From: Gorsachius magnificus
Lineage: Eukaryota > Chordata > Aves > Pelecaniformes > Ardeidae
DNA: 64,000 bases
Reading direction: 5' to 3'
NCBI GenBank assembly: GCA_034008185.1
Contig: CM067084.1
Span: 42,731,099 to 42,795,098, forward strand
In this document: positions 21,876 to 35,859 of the stretch, piece after piece
Layout of the letters: the number at the start of each line of letters is the position of its first letter
How positions within the stretch are numbered: the first letter of the stretch is position 1
The notes under the pieces: model-generated
Database searches by the model: none
The model's input: the letters and a program-made list of their open reading frames with translations, nothing else
What the model was told of the DNA's origin: nothing
Made by a program: the position numbers and the translations under genes

Positions 21876-24800
21876 ACTAATGGATGTCTTTTTGGTGACT
21901 TTCATTCTGAAATGTTGGGATTTGAGCTGTAGATATCAGAGAATGCAGGAGATCTGCTCTTTCACTGTGTGGTGCTCAGCAGTAGGAGAGCAGGTTGGTG
22001 TACAGCAAACGTGAATCCTCAGCACCTGACTCACAAAAGCTCCTCCAGAACAATCATAAAGTTTAAATGGGTAAGTCTTCTCCATGGCCATGAACAAGCT
22101 TTTCTCAACATTTATAAGAAAATAATTTGATTAATTCTGTCTCCCTCTGTATGTTTAAGGAACATACAGTAACTCAATCAGACAATTACATTTCTTTAAA
22201 AGAGTAAACCAATTCTGACTAGTTGTTGCACTGGCACAATTAAGACCAGGCCCAATTATTTCAAACCTTAAACAAATGCAAAACACATTTAGAATTGGAA
22301 AGTCTGTACTACCAATGAGTTTTGCAAAAATTATAGCTAAATGTTTCTGATTATATTTGCCTAGTATTTTAGTGAAGCCTACACACAATATTTCCTTTTA
22401 GGAAGCTAACAGATTCTGTTTCCAACTCAAATAGGAAGGCTTCCAGCCTCTGCAGCACTGACTCCTACCACCTCTGTAGAGACTGTGTGTGCTTTATCTT
22501 TTTGTGAGTTATTGTGTGACACTGGGCAACAGCTGACATTGAGACCCCAATACCATAGACCATTCCTTAGGGTCACATCTCTACATTGATCCAGAGATTC
22601 AGAGTGTAAAGCTGTCCCTTCAAAAGAAAGGTTTTGTAGCTGTGGGTTCAAGTCAACCCAAAAGTCACTCTTAAGAGATGTCCAGGGAGCAAGAAAATTG
22701 AGATAACTGGCCCTTATCCAATATGTTTTTCTTTCTCTCAAAATCTGGGACTCCAGTTCATCCCCAGTTTGTACTACAGCCTCTCAAAGTAGCAACGGTT
22801 CAGTATCTCCTCTAATTTCTATTACACCTTTACTCAAGTGCTAATACTCATCTATTGCCTCTCTACTGAGAAACTATTGACGTTCTTCTGTTTGCTGATG
22901 AGTGGACTTATTGAAAATCTGCATCCTGGTGGGAGCATCTCTCAGCTTCCTTTCTCAGTCAGAAACCCGTAAGCTGCAACTTCCGAAGAGGAAGAAAAGA
23001 TTGTCTTAACCCAGACTAAGATAACCTATGCTGATTAACCCACATTAAAGTCCTACTGAAGATAAGATTGTTGCAGGCTGAGCCATGTCAGCTAGCCAAG
23101 AAAAAAACTAAGATTTTTATCTTTAAATCTAATCATATGAAACTAAGCGCAGTTACTTAAGGTACCTGAAATAAAGTAACTTTACCGAGGAAAGTAAAGT
23201 TTTGTTCATTAAAGAGACCTGGTGAAACAGAAAGTTAAATAGATGTCAGATGATTCTGTAACTTAGACTGTTAAAATATACTTTGTTCACTGTTTTGCAC
23301 TGTGGGGAAGTTAACTTTGTAAGGAAAAACTTGAATTTTGCATATCCTAATTCTATCAACATTGGAACTAGGAATGCACTTTCCAGAAGTAGTGAAGACT
23401 TATTTAACATTAGTTGGTTTTAAATTTTTTTTTAATTTTTTTTTTTATTTCCATGCTCTTCCAGTTTGGCAATAGAAGTCTTTCCATATACTGTAATAAA
23501 CAGGAAACAGAACTCAGGAAAGTCGCAGATCAGTAGAGCTAATGCTAAAGTGTTCTTTCAATAAGAATTTGGTAACTGATTGAAAGAGAAATATTTTGCT
23601 ACAGTTTGCTTGAGTTGAAAGAATTCTTATAAATCCCTAGGGAGTTTTGAATGTTGCTCGACTTCCTTCCTGCTCCTCTGCCTCAATCCTGGGCTGTGTA
23701 ATGTGGTGAGAGGAGCCTGGAAGTTCAGCTGCCTGTCACTGAGCATAGCCACAGCCTGTCTCTCAGGGCTTTCCAATCTCCTGCCCTGGACCAGCCTGAA
23801 AACTGTTAAAGCTGAAGATGCTGGATCCACCTGTACCCCATACTCTACAGCAAGTTTTAGGGATAATGGAAAAAAGGTGCTCAGTTTATGTTTGTGAATG
23901 CAATGAAGCCAAATGTGAAAAGATCAGAGTGTTATGAAATTAAATTTCTCCACCAAGCACTACAATGAAATGATAGTCATCTTGGATGAAAACCTTTATT
24001 TACTTGCTACATCCAGACGATGTGAATCCCCTTTCCACTATCTGGCCAAATGGCTGACATAAGTAGTGCTTAGAATAGCTTTCAGGGAACATTAGAGAAC
24101 AGGGTCTTTCTTTTATGTTATTTATTATCTATGTTGGCTGATCTTCAATATTTTCATCATGTTCATAGGTATTATGTTTCCTTCCAGTGTCTTTCACCAT
24201 CCTTGGGGACTCTTAAACATTTATGCCTGCACTCAACAGGAGAAATTGAAGATATTGTACGTGACTTCAAGCTAAATCCTAGAGTAATATATTACTAGGG
24301 AAATCATGAAATTCTGGCAGATCTGCCAATTTTACTTGCAAGGAGAACTATACAAAACCTGTACTTGTAGCAGTCAACAGACAGATGTGCACAGTAACAT
24401 AATAAAGTGTAAGGCAAGTATTTAACAAATTATATAATTGCTTGCACTTCTGGCTTCTGTAGATTGTTATTGGCATATTAGCATTTGGACCCTTGAATTA
24501 AAGGGGAGCCTGGTAGTCTTAGCTTACAGATACCACACTTATTTTCCCTCCACCATTCTAAAATTTCAAAAGAGAAATAATAAGGGAAAAACAGAATTAT
24601 CAGAGAAACCTGATTTCTAGTATGGAGGTACTCAACACTTTTTCAAGACTATCAGAATGTTTTGAGGGCAAAGATTTGGGTTATCCTTTAGTTGTGTTTC
24701 GAAAAATATTTGGTACTATGTATTATCTTATCCATGCACAGGTCTGCAGAAGGCAGAGCAGCATTTACATTTTTTCTTAAGAAATGGCTTTAAAAATAGG

Positions 24801-25400
24801 TGGTTAACTTGGAGCTGTTACCAGCCTATTAAGAAATATAATATGGAATTTATCATGAGTGAAATATGGTTATTACCCAAATATGTTACATTTTACATTC
24901 ATGTTTATTAATTCATGAATCACACTTAAGTCATCACAGTTGAACTCCATCTTGTAATTTCTTGTGTTACACAACTGAATTTAGTGTTCCATTAAAACAC
25001 TTAATGACAAAAAGTTGACATTTTCTTTCAGTCAAACTCTTTACAGCAAACACAATAGCATAACTGATCCCCTTAGATCATCTAGTGACACTGGCTATCG
25101 CAAACAAAGAGTTTGAAAATATAGTTTATTTTTAGCTGATAACGAGGACTCCAAAAACCCCACAGTAATTACCACATTAATTAAAAATATTTAACTTTAT
25201 TGCAAATTAATATCAAGGAATCAAAGAAAAAGGATTTTACTTCATGCTTTGGCTACCCTCTACGCTCTAATTAGCAGAACCCTGTTCTACTCACAGACCG
25301 CTCTGACTTCAGCCAAGTCCAGGACCGTCTGAGAACTGTGGGGTCACAGCCATCTCCCCCTCTTTTCCCCCATACTGAGTCATACATGTCTCCAGTCATT
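21876..25400. other. Non-coding stretch, nothing recognised
   Basis: A+T-rich DNA. A T/A run lies at 23422-23447. Opposed frames at 23627-23897 overlap in antisense in a slightly GC-richer patch (23640-23840) and carry no protein signature. Confidence 0.55.
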
Positions 25401-25412
25401 TTAGTCCTGATG

Positions 25413-25456
25413 CACTGCCTTCAGTGGGAATCATCCCATTAACTCCAGTGGGATCA
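25413..25456. repeat. Possible ancient repeat remnant with CAGTGGGA words
   Basis: Contains TTCAGTGGGAATCATCCCAT followed by CCAGTGGGATCAC, so the CAGTGGGA word occurs twice with an ATCCCA-type complement between. This resembles the TTCAATGGGA-type cores of old sauropsid interspersed repeats. No family is assigned. Confidence 0.25.
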
Positions 25457-28400
25457 CATTACAACTTTAAAGTCAAAGAAAAAAAAGTTCCATGTCTTCT
25501 TTGACAAATCATCATATAATTAAAAAAAAAATTTAAATTCTAGTTCTAAATGTAATGGGAAATACAGGAAATTGACCACAATTAGATTTTTTTCTAGTTT
25601 TTTGGCAGCATTTCTGTCACAGAAAAGGTATCATTTTTCCCTATAATCTATCAGAAACTTAGCAAGGATGCTCTGCTCCAGCCCTTCTCTGGAGTTAAAT
25701 AATGTTTTAAAAGGAGTTCAAGTGTTTCAGGAATTCAAGTATGGTAGAAGTGAAATAACTACTTGTAAATCTGTGCAACAACTCATTAGTGCTTATTCCA
25801 TGCATTTAATGCAGACAAAAGAAAAAAAAACATAATGTGCACTGATGTGATTGTTGCAAGAGGAAAAAAGGTAATATTCCAGGATCAGATAACTTTCACA
25901 TAGTATTTTAAATCTAAATATGCGGTTGATTATGAATGAAATAAAATGGTTTCAAGTAGGTTAAATTTTCTGGTAATTAATTTACATCCCTCACAGAAAG
26001 TATTTTTTCAAGGTAGCCTGAAGCGTCTTCTACTCTTGCCCTCTAACACATTTTCTTTCTGGAGTCTATTTAAAGGCAATCATGAAGAAGTTGAAGGAAC
26101 ATTCAATTAATATTTTTATTATCTTGTCTTTACTAGAAATTCTTTAAAATTTGTTTGCTCAGATTTTTTACTGTTCTCCTCTCCCCCACCTCTTCCCATT
26201 CACTCTCAGAAGGCTGCATCACTTCAATCTTTTCTAAAGCTGTCAGTTCATATTTTTGACTGCCTGAAAAAGACAACGCCTTGAAAAGTTTATAGTTTTT
26301 ATGCCACTTACAGAAGATAGTGTAAGAATGGTTGTCTCAAAAGAACACTTGCATTTAGACAGGAAAAATATCCCAAGTGAGCTGCTATATCTCTTGTCTA
26401 TTCCAGGTTTACGCTGAGTCCTCATTGTAGAAGCAAGGTTCTACTTTTCCACAGGCTTGTCTCACTACAGAAACACCACAAATTAGTGCAATAAACTGTT
26501 TGCATTTTATGGTAAGACAAAGACCTTTTCCTGAAGGTTTGTTTTTTGGGGAAAATATTTTGCAGTGGCACATTGTGAGCTGTTTGGTTAGTTTCCTTCA
26601 CCTGAACCCAGCTGTAGGGATCTATTTAGATTTATTATAGAACCCAATTAACTCTCAACTTCTTTGAAATAAGAAACTTGTGCTCACACTCGTATCAGTT
26701 TCACCAGCAAAATGTAGGAAACTAGGAGTTTTCCTGATTTTAGCCTATGAACAACCTTTTTACAAGCCAATCGGCATTTGACGTGGAGAACAGGGAGAAA
26801 GTTAGAAGATTATTTTCATATCTGCTAATCCTGTGCGTACATTGTGATCTATACTGGTACTGCGCTCAGCACAGAAGACAAAGAACACAATGTTAATGCA
26901 CTAATTTCCTTGTGCATAAAACACATATCTTCTCCTCTAACAACCATTAACCTGGACTGTAAAGAGCAGACTTTTTTGCTTTTTGGTGGAAATGCTTCCC
27001 TGGGTAGGCACGTTTTTTCAAATGGATACTGTTCTTGAATACTAACGCACAAAGTCCGGAACCTCTAACTTTGTGATGGTTAGAAGTAATTTCCATGAAG
27101 AAATACTGCTGTGGACACTTAACTTTTGAAACAACAACAACAAAAAAACCTCAGAGAAAGTTTTGTGGTTTCTCAAAACCCAAAGAACCTTAATGTATAT
27201 GGTGTACGCTTTTTTTTGGCATTCAGCTGTAATATGGTATGCACCCAGCATGTTTTTCTAGCATGACATATTAGAAAAAAAGTCTAACTTGTTATTTTCT
27301 ATACAGACTGAAAAGCTGCTTAAGCAGGATTTGCTCTGATTTCTCTCCAATTAAAACAGAATGCAAATAGCTGAAAGTTCTTAAACAATGTAAACAGTGA
27401 CAGTAAGGGTACTATTAAAAAGTATCTGGCTGTAATTTTAGCTTTTAAAACTCTGGTTTTAATTTTTCCCTACATACCACTGGCAAAAAAGAAAGTTTCT
27501 TTATAGGGACAAATGAACAACAATATAATGGAAATGTGAAAAGGTATCTTTTCACACCTTTTGACTTATATTATTAGCCTCATTCCCTGCATCATCAAGA
27601 CAACTGCTGCCTAGTAATTCACCATCTCAGTCTTTCCTTTAGTTACTTGATGTAATAACTTTCTTACTTTAACACCTAACAAGCAATGAAGCTTTTTGTA
27701 ACTTGCTTACCAGTGTAAATGACTACATGATGCTTTTTAGTCTTTCAGACTCTCCAGCTCTCCCTCAGAGAAAGAGGTGATCCCATTGTTCCCCATCTGA
27801 CAGCATCTTATTCTAAGTCTTTTTCCATAACGACTTAATGACAAGGGAGAAGTTTTCAAGTTCAGTCAGACCAGAGGAAAAAAAAATTAAAATAAAGTGG
27901 CATTTCTGATATTTTATACTCTCTTTTGGAAGCACATGGGTATACCTGACCATTTCATTATTATGCTGACAATGTTCAAAGACAACTTAGATGGTTATGC
28001 ACCTCTTGAATCTTCCAGTTTAGGTAGTCTGCGACAACAGAATATGAATTGAATTCTTAAAAACCTTCACAGAAGTTAGTCTCATAGCATCCAGGCTGAG
28101 GAGCTGTCCTGTCCAGCTCAGTAATGCATGCCACTTGAGCGGTGCATGATTGCCAATAAAACTATCAAATGCTTGAAGAGCATTTAACTGGTGATAGGTA
28201 AGGATAAAACCAAGTGTTTCTTTAAGGGTCATTCCACTTTGCGATCCCTATTTTTACTGACTTCCGGATTGCCTGGTCTTGGAAAATAAGTTCCTTGCAG
28301 CAGAGATGCAAACTTTTCAATGTGCTCAACAAAACACTTAGGATGTGGGTCAAATAACTACTAATGCCATGCTACATTCTTCCTTCCGTGTTCTAGACTG

Positions 28401-31400
28401 TAATTCCACCCATTGGCCGTGTGCACCAATTTTGTAAATTCAGTATTATATTTAAATCCCAGTGAGATTACTTGAGTTATTCAAACATAAATCTTTCTAG
28501 GATTGGGGCCTAAGGCTATGCAGTCCCAGGGCAGGAAAACTTTTTAGCTTGTCATCTGCAGGGCCAAGCACACTGTCAGACATAACAAATAAATAATACT
28601 GTGGAAATATCATTATCTGAATCACAAGTCTATTTTTGCAAAAATATTATGTTCCCTGGTGGTTGAAACATTATTCCAGGCTAGGTCAATCCTGAGTTTG
28701 TATTTCAATGTAACATATCATAGCACAGCCAAATACTATGTAATTCATCCAGTGGATTCCTATTTACCATTAAAAACAGCATGTTTTTTTTCAAGAAAAG
28801 TATAAAGATTTTATCATTTTCTTCCCATGAACATAGTGAATATAGCACCAGAACAGAAAAGCTCTACTTGATTTCAAATATTTCTTTTCATTTTTATAAG
28901 GGCTATGATGTGCTTTCACCTTCTAATTTTACATCAATAATGCCTACTCCACTGTATTCAGTTGCATGTAGTACCTGGAGTTAATTACTACACATATTCT
29001 TGACTCATGTTTACATGCATGGGTTATCCCTGTAGTAACACTTGAGATCAGACTAGTAGCAACACCCTCTCCAGATAAGTGAGAACTGCAAAACCCTGGA
29101 GGTTTCAGAGTCTCTTTGTGTTTCTCTTCTTGGACTGAAATAAATTCTGCCTGAGGGTTGATATAATATCATTTCTGTTTAAGAGGGCTTTTCCTCTCCT
29201 GAAAAGCAGGATCTGCTACACCACTGTCACCAATGGCTGTTTGTCAAACTGAGAAACCTCAAAGGGTGGAGACTCTGCTCCACCTCCAAGCAAAATGCTT
29301 CACAGTCTTTAACCATTGGAGAGTCTTCGTGTCTAACCAGAATCTATCCCTTGTAATTATAGGGTAGCAATTATATTCTGTTTTCAAACTCCATTTTGTT
29401 CCCTTTTCCTGCCATGTCAAACCTTTGATATTCTTTATGATGGTCAAGGCTTCAGCAGCAAACAATAAGGTAGTTAAATGCTAGATCATTCAACAGTCTT
29501 AAGATCGCAGATGAAAAACGTTTTTTCTCTCATCTGTTGGTTTAGTTCATTGGGCAGAACTGAAAACTTGGGTATAAGGGCTTAATCTGCTCCAGTCTCT
29601 CATGCTAGTAACCACTGATTTTCCTTGCCTGTGCTCAATTTCTAGACACCTTCTTTCCTAATCACACTATTATCTCAAATTATTCTTATATAAAATTATT
29701 CTGAATTACATTAATTTTTTCATCCTGGCTACAGGTACCAGCTGGACATTCCTCTCGAGTATCCTGTTGGTGTTTCTGCTCCCCAGCTACCTGACAGTTA
29801 ACCCCTTGTTATGAGCCATTTAGTCAAGAAACACCCAACAGGAAAGAAAAGGAACCAGGAAAGAAGATGTGCTTTGTGCTGTTACTCTGGAACCACAAAG
29901 CCAAGTCTTCAGTGGTGTATTGTAAAAACTAACAATAAAAAAAGCCCTGGCATTACAATAATTGTAACTTTACCAACCCATTCCTCTTTCTGGTGGGAAC
30001 CATTATCCAGAGAAGGCCCATGTGCAGTTTCTTTTCCTGCCCTGGGAGCAATTCTGCAAATCCTCCCCTAGATCATCTGTCTCCATGCTGTATACACCCC
30101 TTTGATGAAAATGACTGCCCAGTGAACAGAACAGGAGTGACCAGAGCCTACCAAATTTCCTGTTCTCGGGTATGTGCTGCTCCCTTCTTGTGGAAGCTAC
30201 CTCCCATTTCTTGTGAACAGGTGAATTTCCTGGATTCCGTTTGTAAATATGCTTGTTAATGGAATCATGATCCTAGTCAAAACTGTAAAACAAATAAAAA
30301 TGACAGCCCTGTTGGATGTGCAGTGAAAAAAAGACAGGAAAAATACAAAGCAATACTGGAGGCTTCAGAAAAGTGACTTGCTTAGTTAATAGGACTGAGG
30401 CAGCATCACCTATTAGCAGTTTGAAAGTTTCTGCACCCTTTGAACCAGTTTGGAGGGAAAAGTTATACCAGCTCTTATTTCATAATAGTGTTTTGCTGTG
30501 GATATGCAATCAACAACAACAAAAAAATAATCAAGTTTAAGGATCTAGTAAGACTTAGCAAGCAGAAGGTCTCTTAGCAACAAAGCCCCATAACTAATGT
30601 GAAGCAGCTGTGGTAATTTTAGAAAATGGCTCAAACTGTTGAAAAGCTATTAGGAAGCTGATATATAGAGAATAAAAAGAACCACTCAACTTTAAAAAGA
30701 TTTCCCAATATGGAGTGTTATGTTATTTTATAACCAAATCTTAGTCATCCAAAGTTTACATGCCACAAAATGCTATTTATGACCATGTGGCTGGACTTTC
30801 TACAAGTAGCTGGAATTCCATCACATACCTGAAATTCCCCCTGAAAAAAGGACTTGCCAATGGCTAAGCACATATTCTTCTGTGGTAAAGGTGCGATTGC
30901 TATATTTCAGTGAAGCTGATGCCACTTATGGTTTGATTTATTATATGTACTTGGAATGGGATCCTGAATAATTTGAATCAATTTCTTTAATCCTGTAACT
31001 TTCAGTCTCTATTGGAAATAATGAAAGTCACTTGCTTTTGGTAGGCTTTGCATATGGCTGATTGTCAGATATTAGCTAGCAGGCTCTCTAGTTTATTTGA
31101 CTGCTTCTTTAACTGGAACTATCCAGTAGCTTGAAGAATGGCATATTTTAAAAAACGTATCTGGAGAAAAAAATCAAAGGTGTCAGGAACAACAAGTTTT
31201 GTTGGCTTACTCTTCATGCTGCTACTGATTGATCCATTACTAATGATTTTTACTACTCATATTTATTATTGTACCATGGTCTCAAAATAGCCTAAAACCT
31301 TGGGTAGGCAAAAATTGGTCTCAGTTAGTCAGCATGTCATCTGGCTTCAACTAGATTCAAGGAGGCTTAATTTTTTTTTTTTGAATAAAGGCCAAAGGTT

Positions 31401-32640
31401 GGAAAAATAAAGAATATTAATTAAACAATCTTCATTAGACAGAAACAACTGTACAAGCTGAGTTGGATGGGCTTCCAGATATTCAGATGTCCTAGATAAA
31501 TGTGGACAGAGCTACAAAATTGATCTGTGCATGCAATGTGAAAAAATGCTCTGTGCAACCTGGGCACATCAGATTTACCAGTTTTGAATCTATCCTTGCC
31601 ATCAGGTCTGACTGCACATGAGGAGACCTGTATTCAGTCCTGCTCACTTGTGTTGGACAGTTCAACTCCCATTTGACTACATTAAAAATAATTGTACTTG
31701 GAGATTTGATCACAGCTAAACCTACTCAAAGTACTGTTGGCAACATCTATTTGTCAACCCTTATCTGCTTTCTAGCAGAAACAACTGAAGGGATGTTTTT
31801 TTGACAAGCTGCCTTATAGGAGACAAGAGGCAAGATATATGCTATGGTATTAAATGATAGTTATTAGGAAAACACATATCTAGTCAGCTTTTGAAAACTT
31901 AAGTTTTGAGGGAAATAGTTGAAAAAACAGCAACACAATTTTAGGATGATCAGATGATAAAAAGTGCATAAACAGAGCTTCCAGCTCTGATGGCCACCAA
32001 GTAAGGAGCCAAAGATTAGTACTACCTATAAAACAATGCAAAAGTGAACAAGTTTTCACAGATAAATCAAGTCTTGAAAGCTCAGAAAGTTGTTTTTAAT
32101 ATTCCCCAATAAAGAACAGGGAAAGCTCCATTTTTTTAGTATCATGTTCATGTCTGCCTTTTTAGATTCTCTGTTTATCGCAATTGATGTTAAACTGAGG
32201 ATGGACTGTTTTTTGCAAAACAAGTGATAAAACACAGCACAGAAAAGACCATACCACAACTTAAAAATCTGATGGTTTAGGCCACTTCTAATTGGACTGA
32301 CTTGTAGAGTCTTTTTCATCTGTTAGATTAGATAATAAGTTTATTAACGTAAACCAAATGAATCAAGATTACTGGACAAATAAAACTAAATCTAGTGAAA
32401 GTTATGGGATTGTACAGAAATTGGGATATTTAGTGGCTTTGACTCAAAGTTGGAAGGAAATTGGTAACACTGGCAGAGCTTCACTTTTGGCTCTAAGTCA
32501 GCTTAGAAACCAAATGAAGTCAAGTAAAGAAACAAGAGAACATTTTTTCAGGAATGTCCATAAAATTCAAGCTATCAGAATCCACATATCTGAAATAAAA
32601 GATGTCTTTAAGACCATTTATTCATGCAGTTAGTAACTTC
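25457..32640. other. Long non-coding stretch, no gene supported
   Basis: About 7 kb of A+T-rich DNA with only short frames. Motif-dense patches lie near 26830-27040 and 31020-31090. Overlapping frames at 29811-30259 are in different phases with no clear borders. No transposon terminus or structured RNA was identified. Confidence 0.55.
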
Positions 32641-32689
32641 TTTTAAAAATGTCATAAAATACCTATTTCATAACTTGAGTATTGTAAAA

Positions 32690-33060
32690 TGTGCAGCAAA
32701 CAATTATCGGGCCTAAATCACTGTTAGAAAAACCAATTGATTATATAGAGGACACAATTTGTGATGAAATTTTCTGCAAATGCAAATTGCCTAATTCAAT
32801 TAATAAAATAAAGGGAGGGTCACCTGTGATGAGAAGGCAGGAAAGAGGTATAATTTATGTTCATCTGCTCTTTTGTTTAACAGTTAATTCCATTTTCCAA
32901 ATTTACTATCAAGAGAAACTTGATAATTGTTATTAAACTCAATAGCACCTCAGTGTTTTTATTTTGTGTAGTTGATTCACAGTAAAATCAGTTGATTTAT
33001 TTTTAATGACCTGCTATATCTAGCAGTGATCGACATAGAAATAGATTTTTTTTTCATTGT
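32690..33060. promoter_or_regulatory. Possible enhancer-like block with an octamer site
   Basis: A perfect octamer ATGCAAAT (POU/OCT site) lies at 32780-32787. It is followed within 20 bases by CTAATTCAATTAATAAA, giving homeobox-type TAATT and ATTAAT cores. Further TTAATT-, GTTGATT- and TTGATTTAT-type cores run to about 33005. A frame (32691-32936) crosses it but lacks exon borders. The motif cluster is seen; enhancer function is inferred. Confidence 0.3.
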
Positions 33061-35813
33061 TGACAAAGTACAAAGGCTATTGCGCAGTATCAAATGTCAG
33101 TGCAGTCATCTTTCCAACCAAGCTGGAACAAAGACAATCTGTACTATCACTTGGAAGCTTCCTGAAATATGCACCTTCTCTTACCACTACCTTTTTCCAG
33201 GCTGTATTTCTTGCCACCTAATTTCCATTTCTCTCATCCAGCTCCTATTTTCTTTAAAATCATTCCGTCTAGTTTTTCTGTATGCTTCCTCAAAATCTTC
33301 TTTCAATCTACCATCCTTTGCTCTTTCTTCTCCACATGCATAGAATTTCCAGCCTAATAAGGCAGACTATCTTGGATTTTGCTTCTGCCAGGGTTCTTTT
33401 TTTACATTGAGTTTAGTCACCTGTCTTTTCTCTTACTGATAGAAATAATTATGTAGGTACAAAAACTGCTGCATGTGTTAAAGCCAAGTCAGTATCCACA
33501 TTTTTTGAAAAGTCAGGCTCTTTGGAACATATTCAGCAAAACACTTAGAGTCCTCAAGCAGACAATCTGCAAGTGCCTTGAAGCCCACTTCTGTGATATG
33601 CAATACTAAATCATAGCAACTAGTACTTAAATTGATATCCTTTCACAGACAGGAAACCATCACAGGATGAAACTGTCATACTTGGCTGCTAATTAGCTAA
33701 CTTCTGGAGTAGTGTAATTTGAGAGTAATAATAGAATAAGAGGTCTCTTTCAGTACTCCTGAGTGATGTATTGACTTGAAGTTGTGCCACTGGCCTCACC
33801 ACATGCTTTGGAAATGTATTCAGAACAGTCTTGTTGAGAACCGATACTGTGTTTATATCATATTTATTCATTAAGTGTACAAGATCCCCAGCCCAACAAC
33901 CAGAGTCCTTATTCATCCATGGATTCAAACTTCATAGGATTTTTGTGTGTCAGTATCCTTACCATGTACCAGGGATCTCATTCTCTGTGATATGGTCCTT
34001 CTATATTTCACATAACAAGGATATTCTGTCTTTACATGTCTAATTTAAGAGGCCAGTCTCCCTTATACTCAGTGGACAGAGTTAGGCTCTTCCCAAATTC
34101 AGCTGTGGGCCAATAAATTAGGCTCCTGCTTTGAATGACTATCTGGAAAAAAACTATGCCCATCTGCAAATAAAAAGCAGCTAGCTAGGTTGTTAGCTAT
34201 TGTTCATTACTTGTGTGAATATCAACCTCAATCTTTACTCAGGTCTTGTATATGCAAAATATTCAGAAGATATAGATATTTACTTTCCATTAATGCGTTA
34301 CATGTCTGACTTAACTCTATGGGTGGGGGTCTTGGGCTTTTTTCCTAATAACAGCAGGGGAAGACCTGGGTGGAGGATGGACTGAACCTCCTTAACACAT
34401 CTTAAAGTTTAAACCAATTCCTTGATTTTGACCGCTCAGAGTGAGACTTTCAAGATGGCTTTTCTTTAACTAAAACTACAAAATTTATCATGACAAGGAG
34501 TACTTTAATGAATTTATCCAGTTGACTTTCAACTCTGTTTTAATACGCTACTGATATGTCTTAATTTATGGACAGAGAAAATTATGAGACCTATAAGTCA
34601 AATGGGAGAGAGGATAAGCACTCCAAACTGACAATTTGATTAATATGAATTAGTATAAGTCTAGTTTAGTACTTCATTAGTTCACGTCAGCAATGATAAA
34701 AACCAACATTAATGATGATACTGAAATGCTGAACTTGTAAAGTTCTAACTCAAATATTCTTGTACATGTTGCAAAACAGCCTTGTTGACCCTCAGACACT
34801 AGCTGTAGTGTTAGACAAAGAGGGAATGTAAAAGAATAAAATTGGAAAGAATGAAGAATGCTTAGTTGGGATGGATATCTATAAGTCGAGAAAGGTTTTC
34901 AGAAACCTTGATGATATTTCAATTCTCAGTTTTTAATTAAAAGATTAATCAGTTTTGATAAGCTGGTACCAGATACATATGCTATAATCATATATCTGGG
35001 CCTTTGAAAAAGAGTGAACTCACTCAGTGACTTCTGTGGGAACTATCCCAAGGACTGAAAAAAAAGCTCAGCATGTGAGAATTTTGGTGCCAAGTCCATA
35101 GTTCCTGTGAAGAGAAAATTCCTATCACCAGATCCTGATGGCATCACATTTAGGGAGAAACATAAGGAGCAATCAATCAAATAATTACAGCCTAGATTAT
35201 GAAGTGGTCTATGTGTCAAGACTAATACTCTAAAATGGATCTGTTGGCACAGTGGCAACAATTACAGAATAGTGTGTAGGAGGTAAGAAGCTTCTTTATT
35301 GCTTTTACATATTAAATACATAGGGCGACAGTTTGAGAATCCAAGCTGATTTATAAAGAAATTCAATTCTAGATTATTAGTCTAGCAGGATGATAAGAGT
35401 GTGGAAGACAATGGCAAACTTTGTACATGAGGGAAATACATGTGAGGATTACTATGGCAGGAGTTGGATTTCCATGTTGACAGTGTCAATATTCATCTTT
35501 TCATCGTAACCATGCTGGGTCTGGATGTTGGAGAGTCATTCAAATGCAGACATTGGTCAAAGAGACAGCTCACAAAGGGTTAAATGAGAAGAAAAAGAAA
35601 GGTGTCCTATAAAAATTGCATTGGAAAGAAGGTAAACCTTCCACATTCCTTGGGGGAAGAGAGTTCCCAATACTACAGAAGTACTATAATTTCTTGATTT
35701 CTATCTTCTAGAACCCTTCCAAGGACACCTTGTCAATCTCCGCACAGTCCCACCACTGACACTGAAGGTCACTGATAAAAAAGAACAAATGTGAGCCTTC
35801 ATTTCCTAAGGAG
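33061..35813. other. Non-coding stretch; pyrimidine-rich patch 33165-33350
   Basis: The patch 33165-33350 is enriched in C and T on the plus strand, and its open frames follow from that bias. The rest shows no recognisable feature. Confidence 0.5.

Positions 35814-35858
<45 letters not shown>
35814..35858. repeat. AAT/ATA trinucleotide microsatellite
   Basis: About 15 uninterrupted trinucleotide units (TAA in the plus-strand register), bounded by GAG on the left and TGATTTATC on the right. An uninterrupted tract of this length is expected to be polymorphic. Confidence 0.97.
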
Positions 35859-35859
<1 letters not shown>

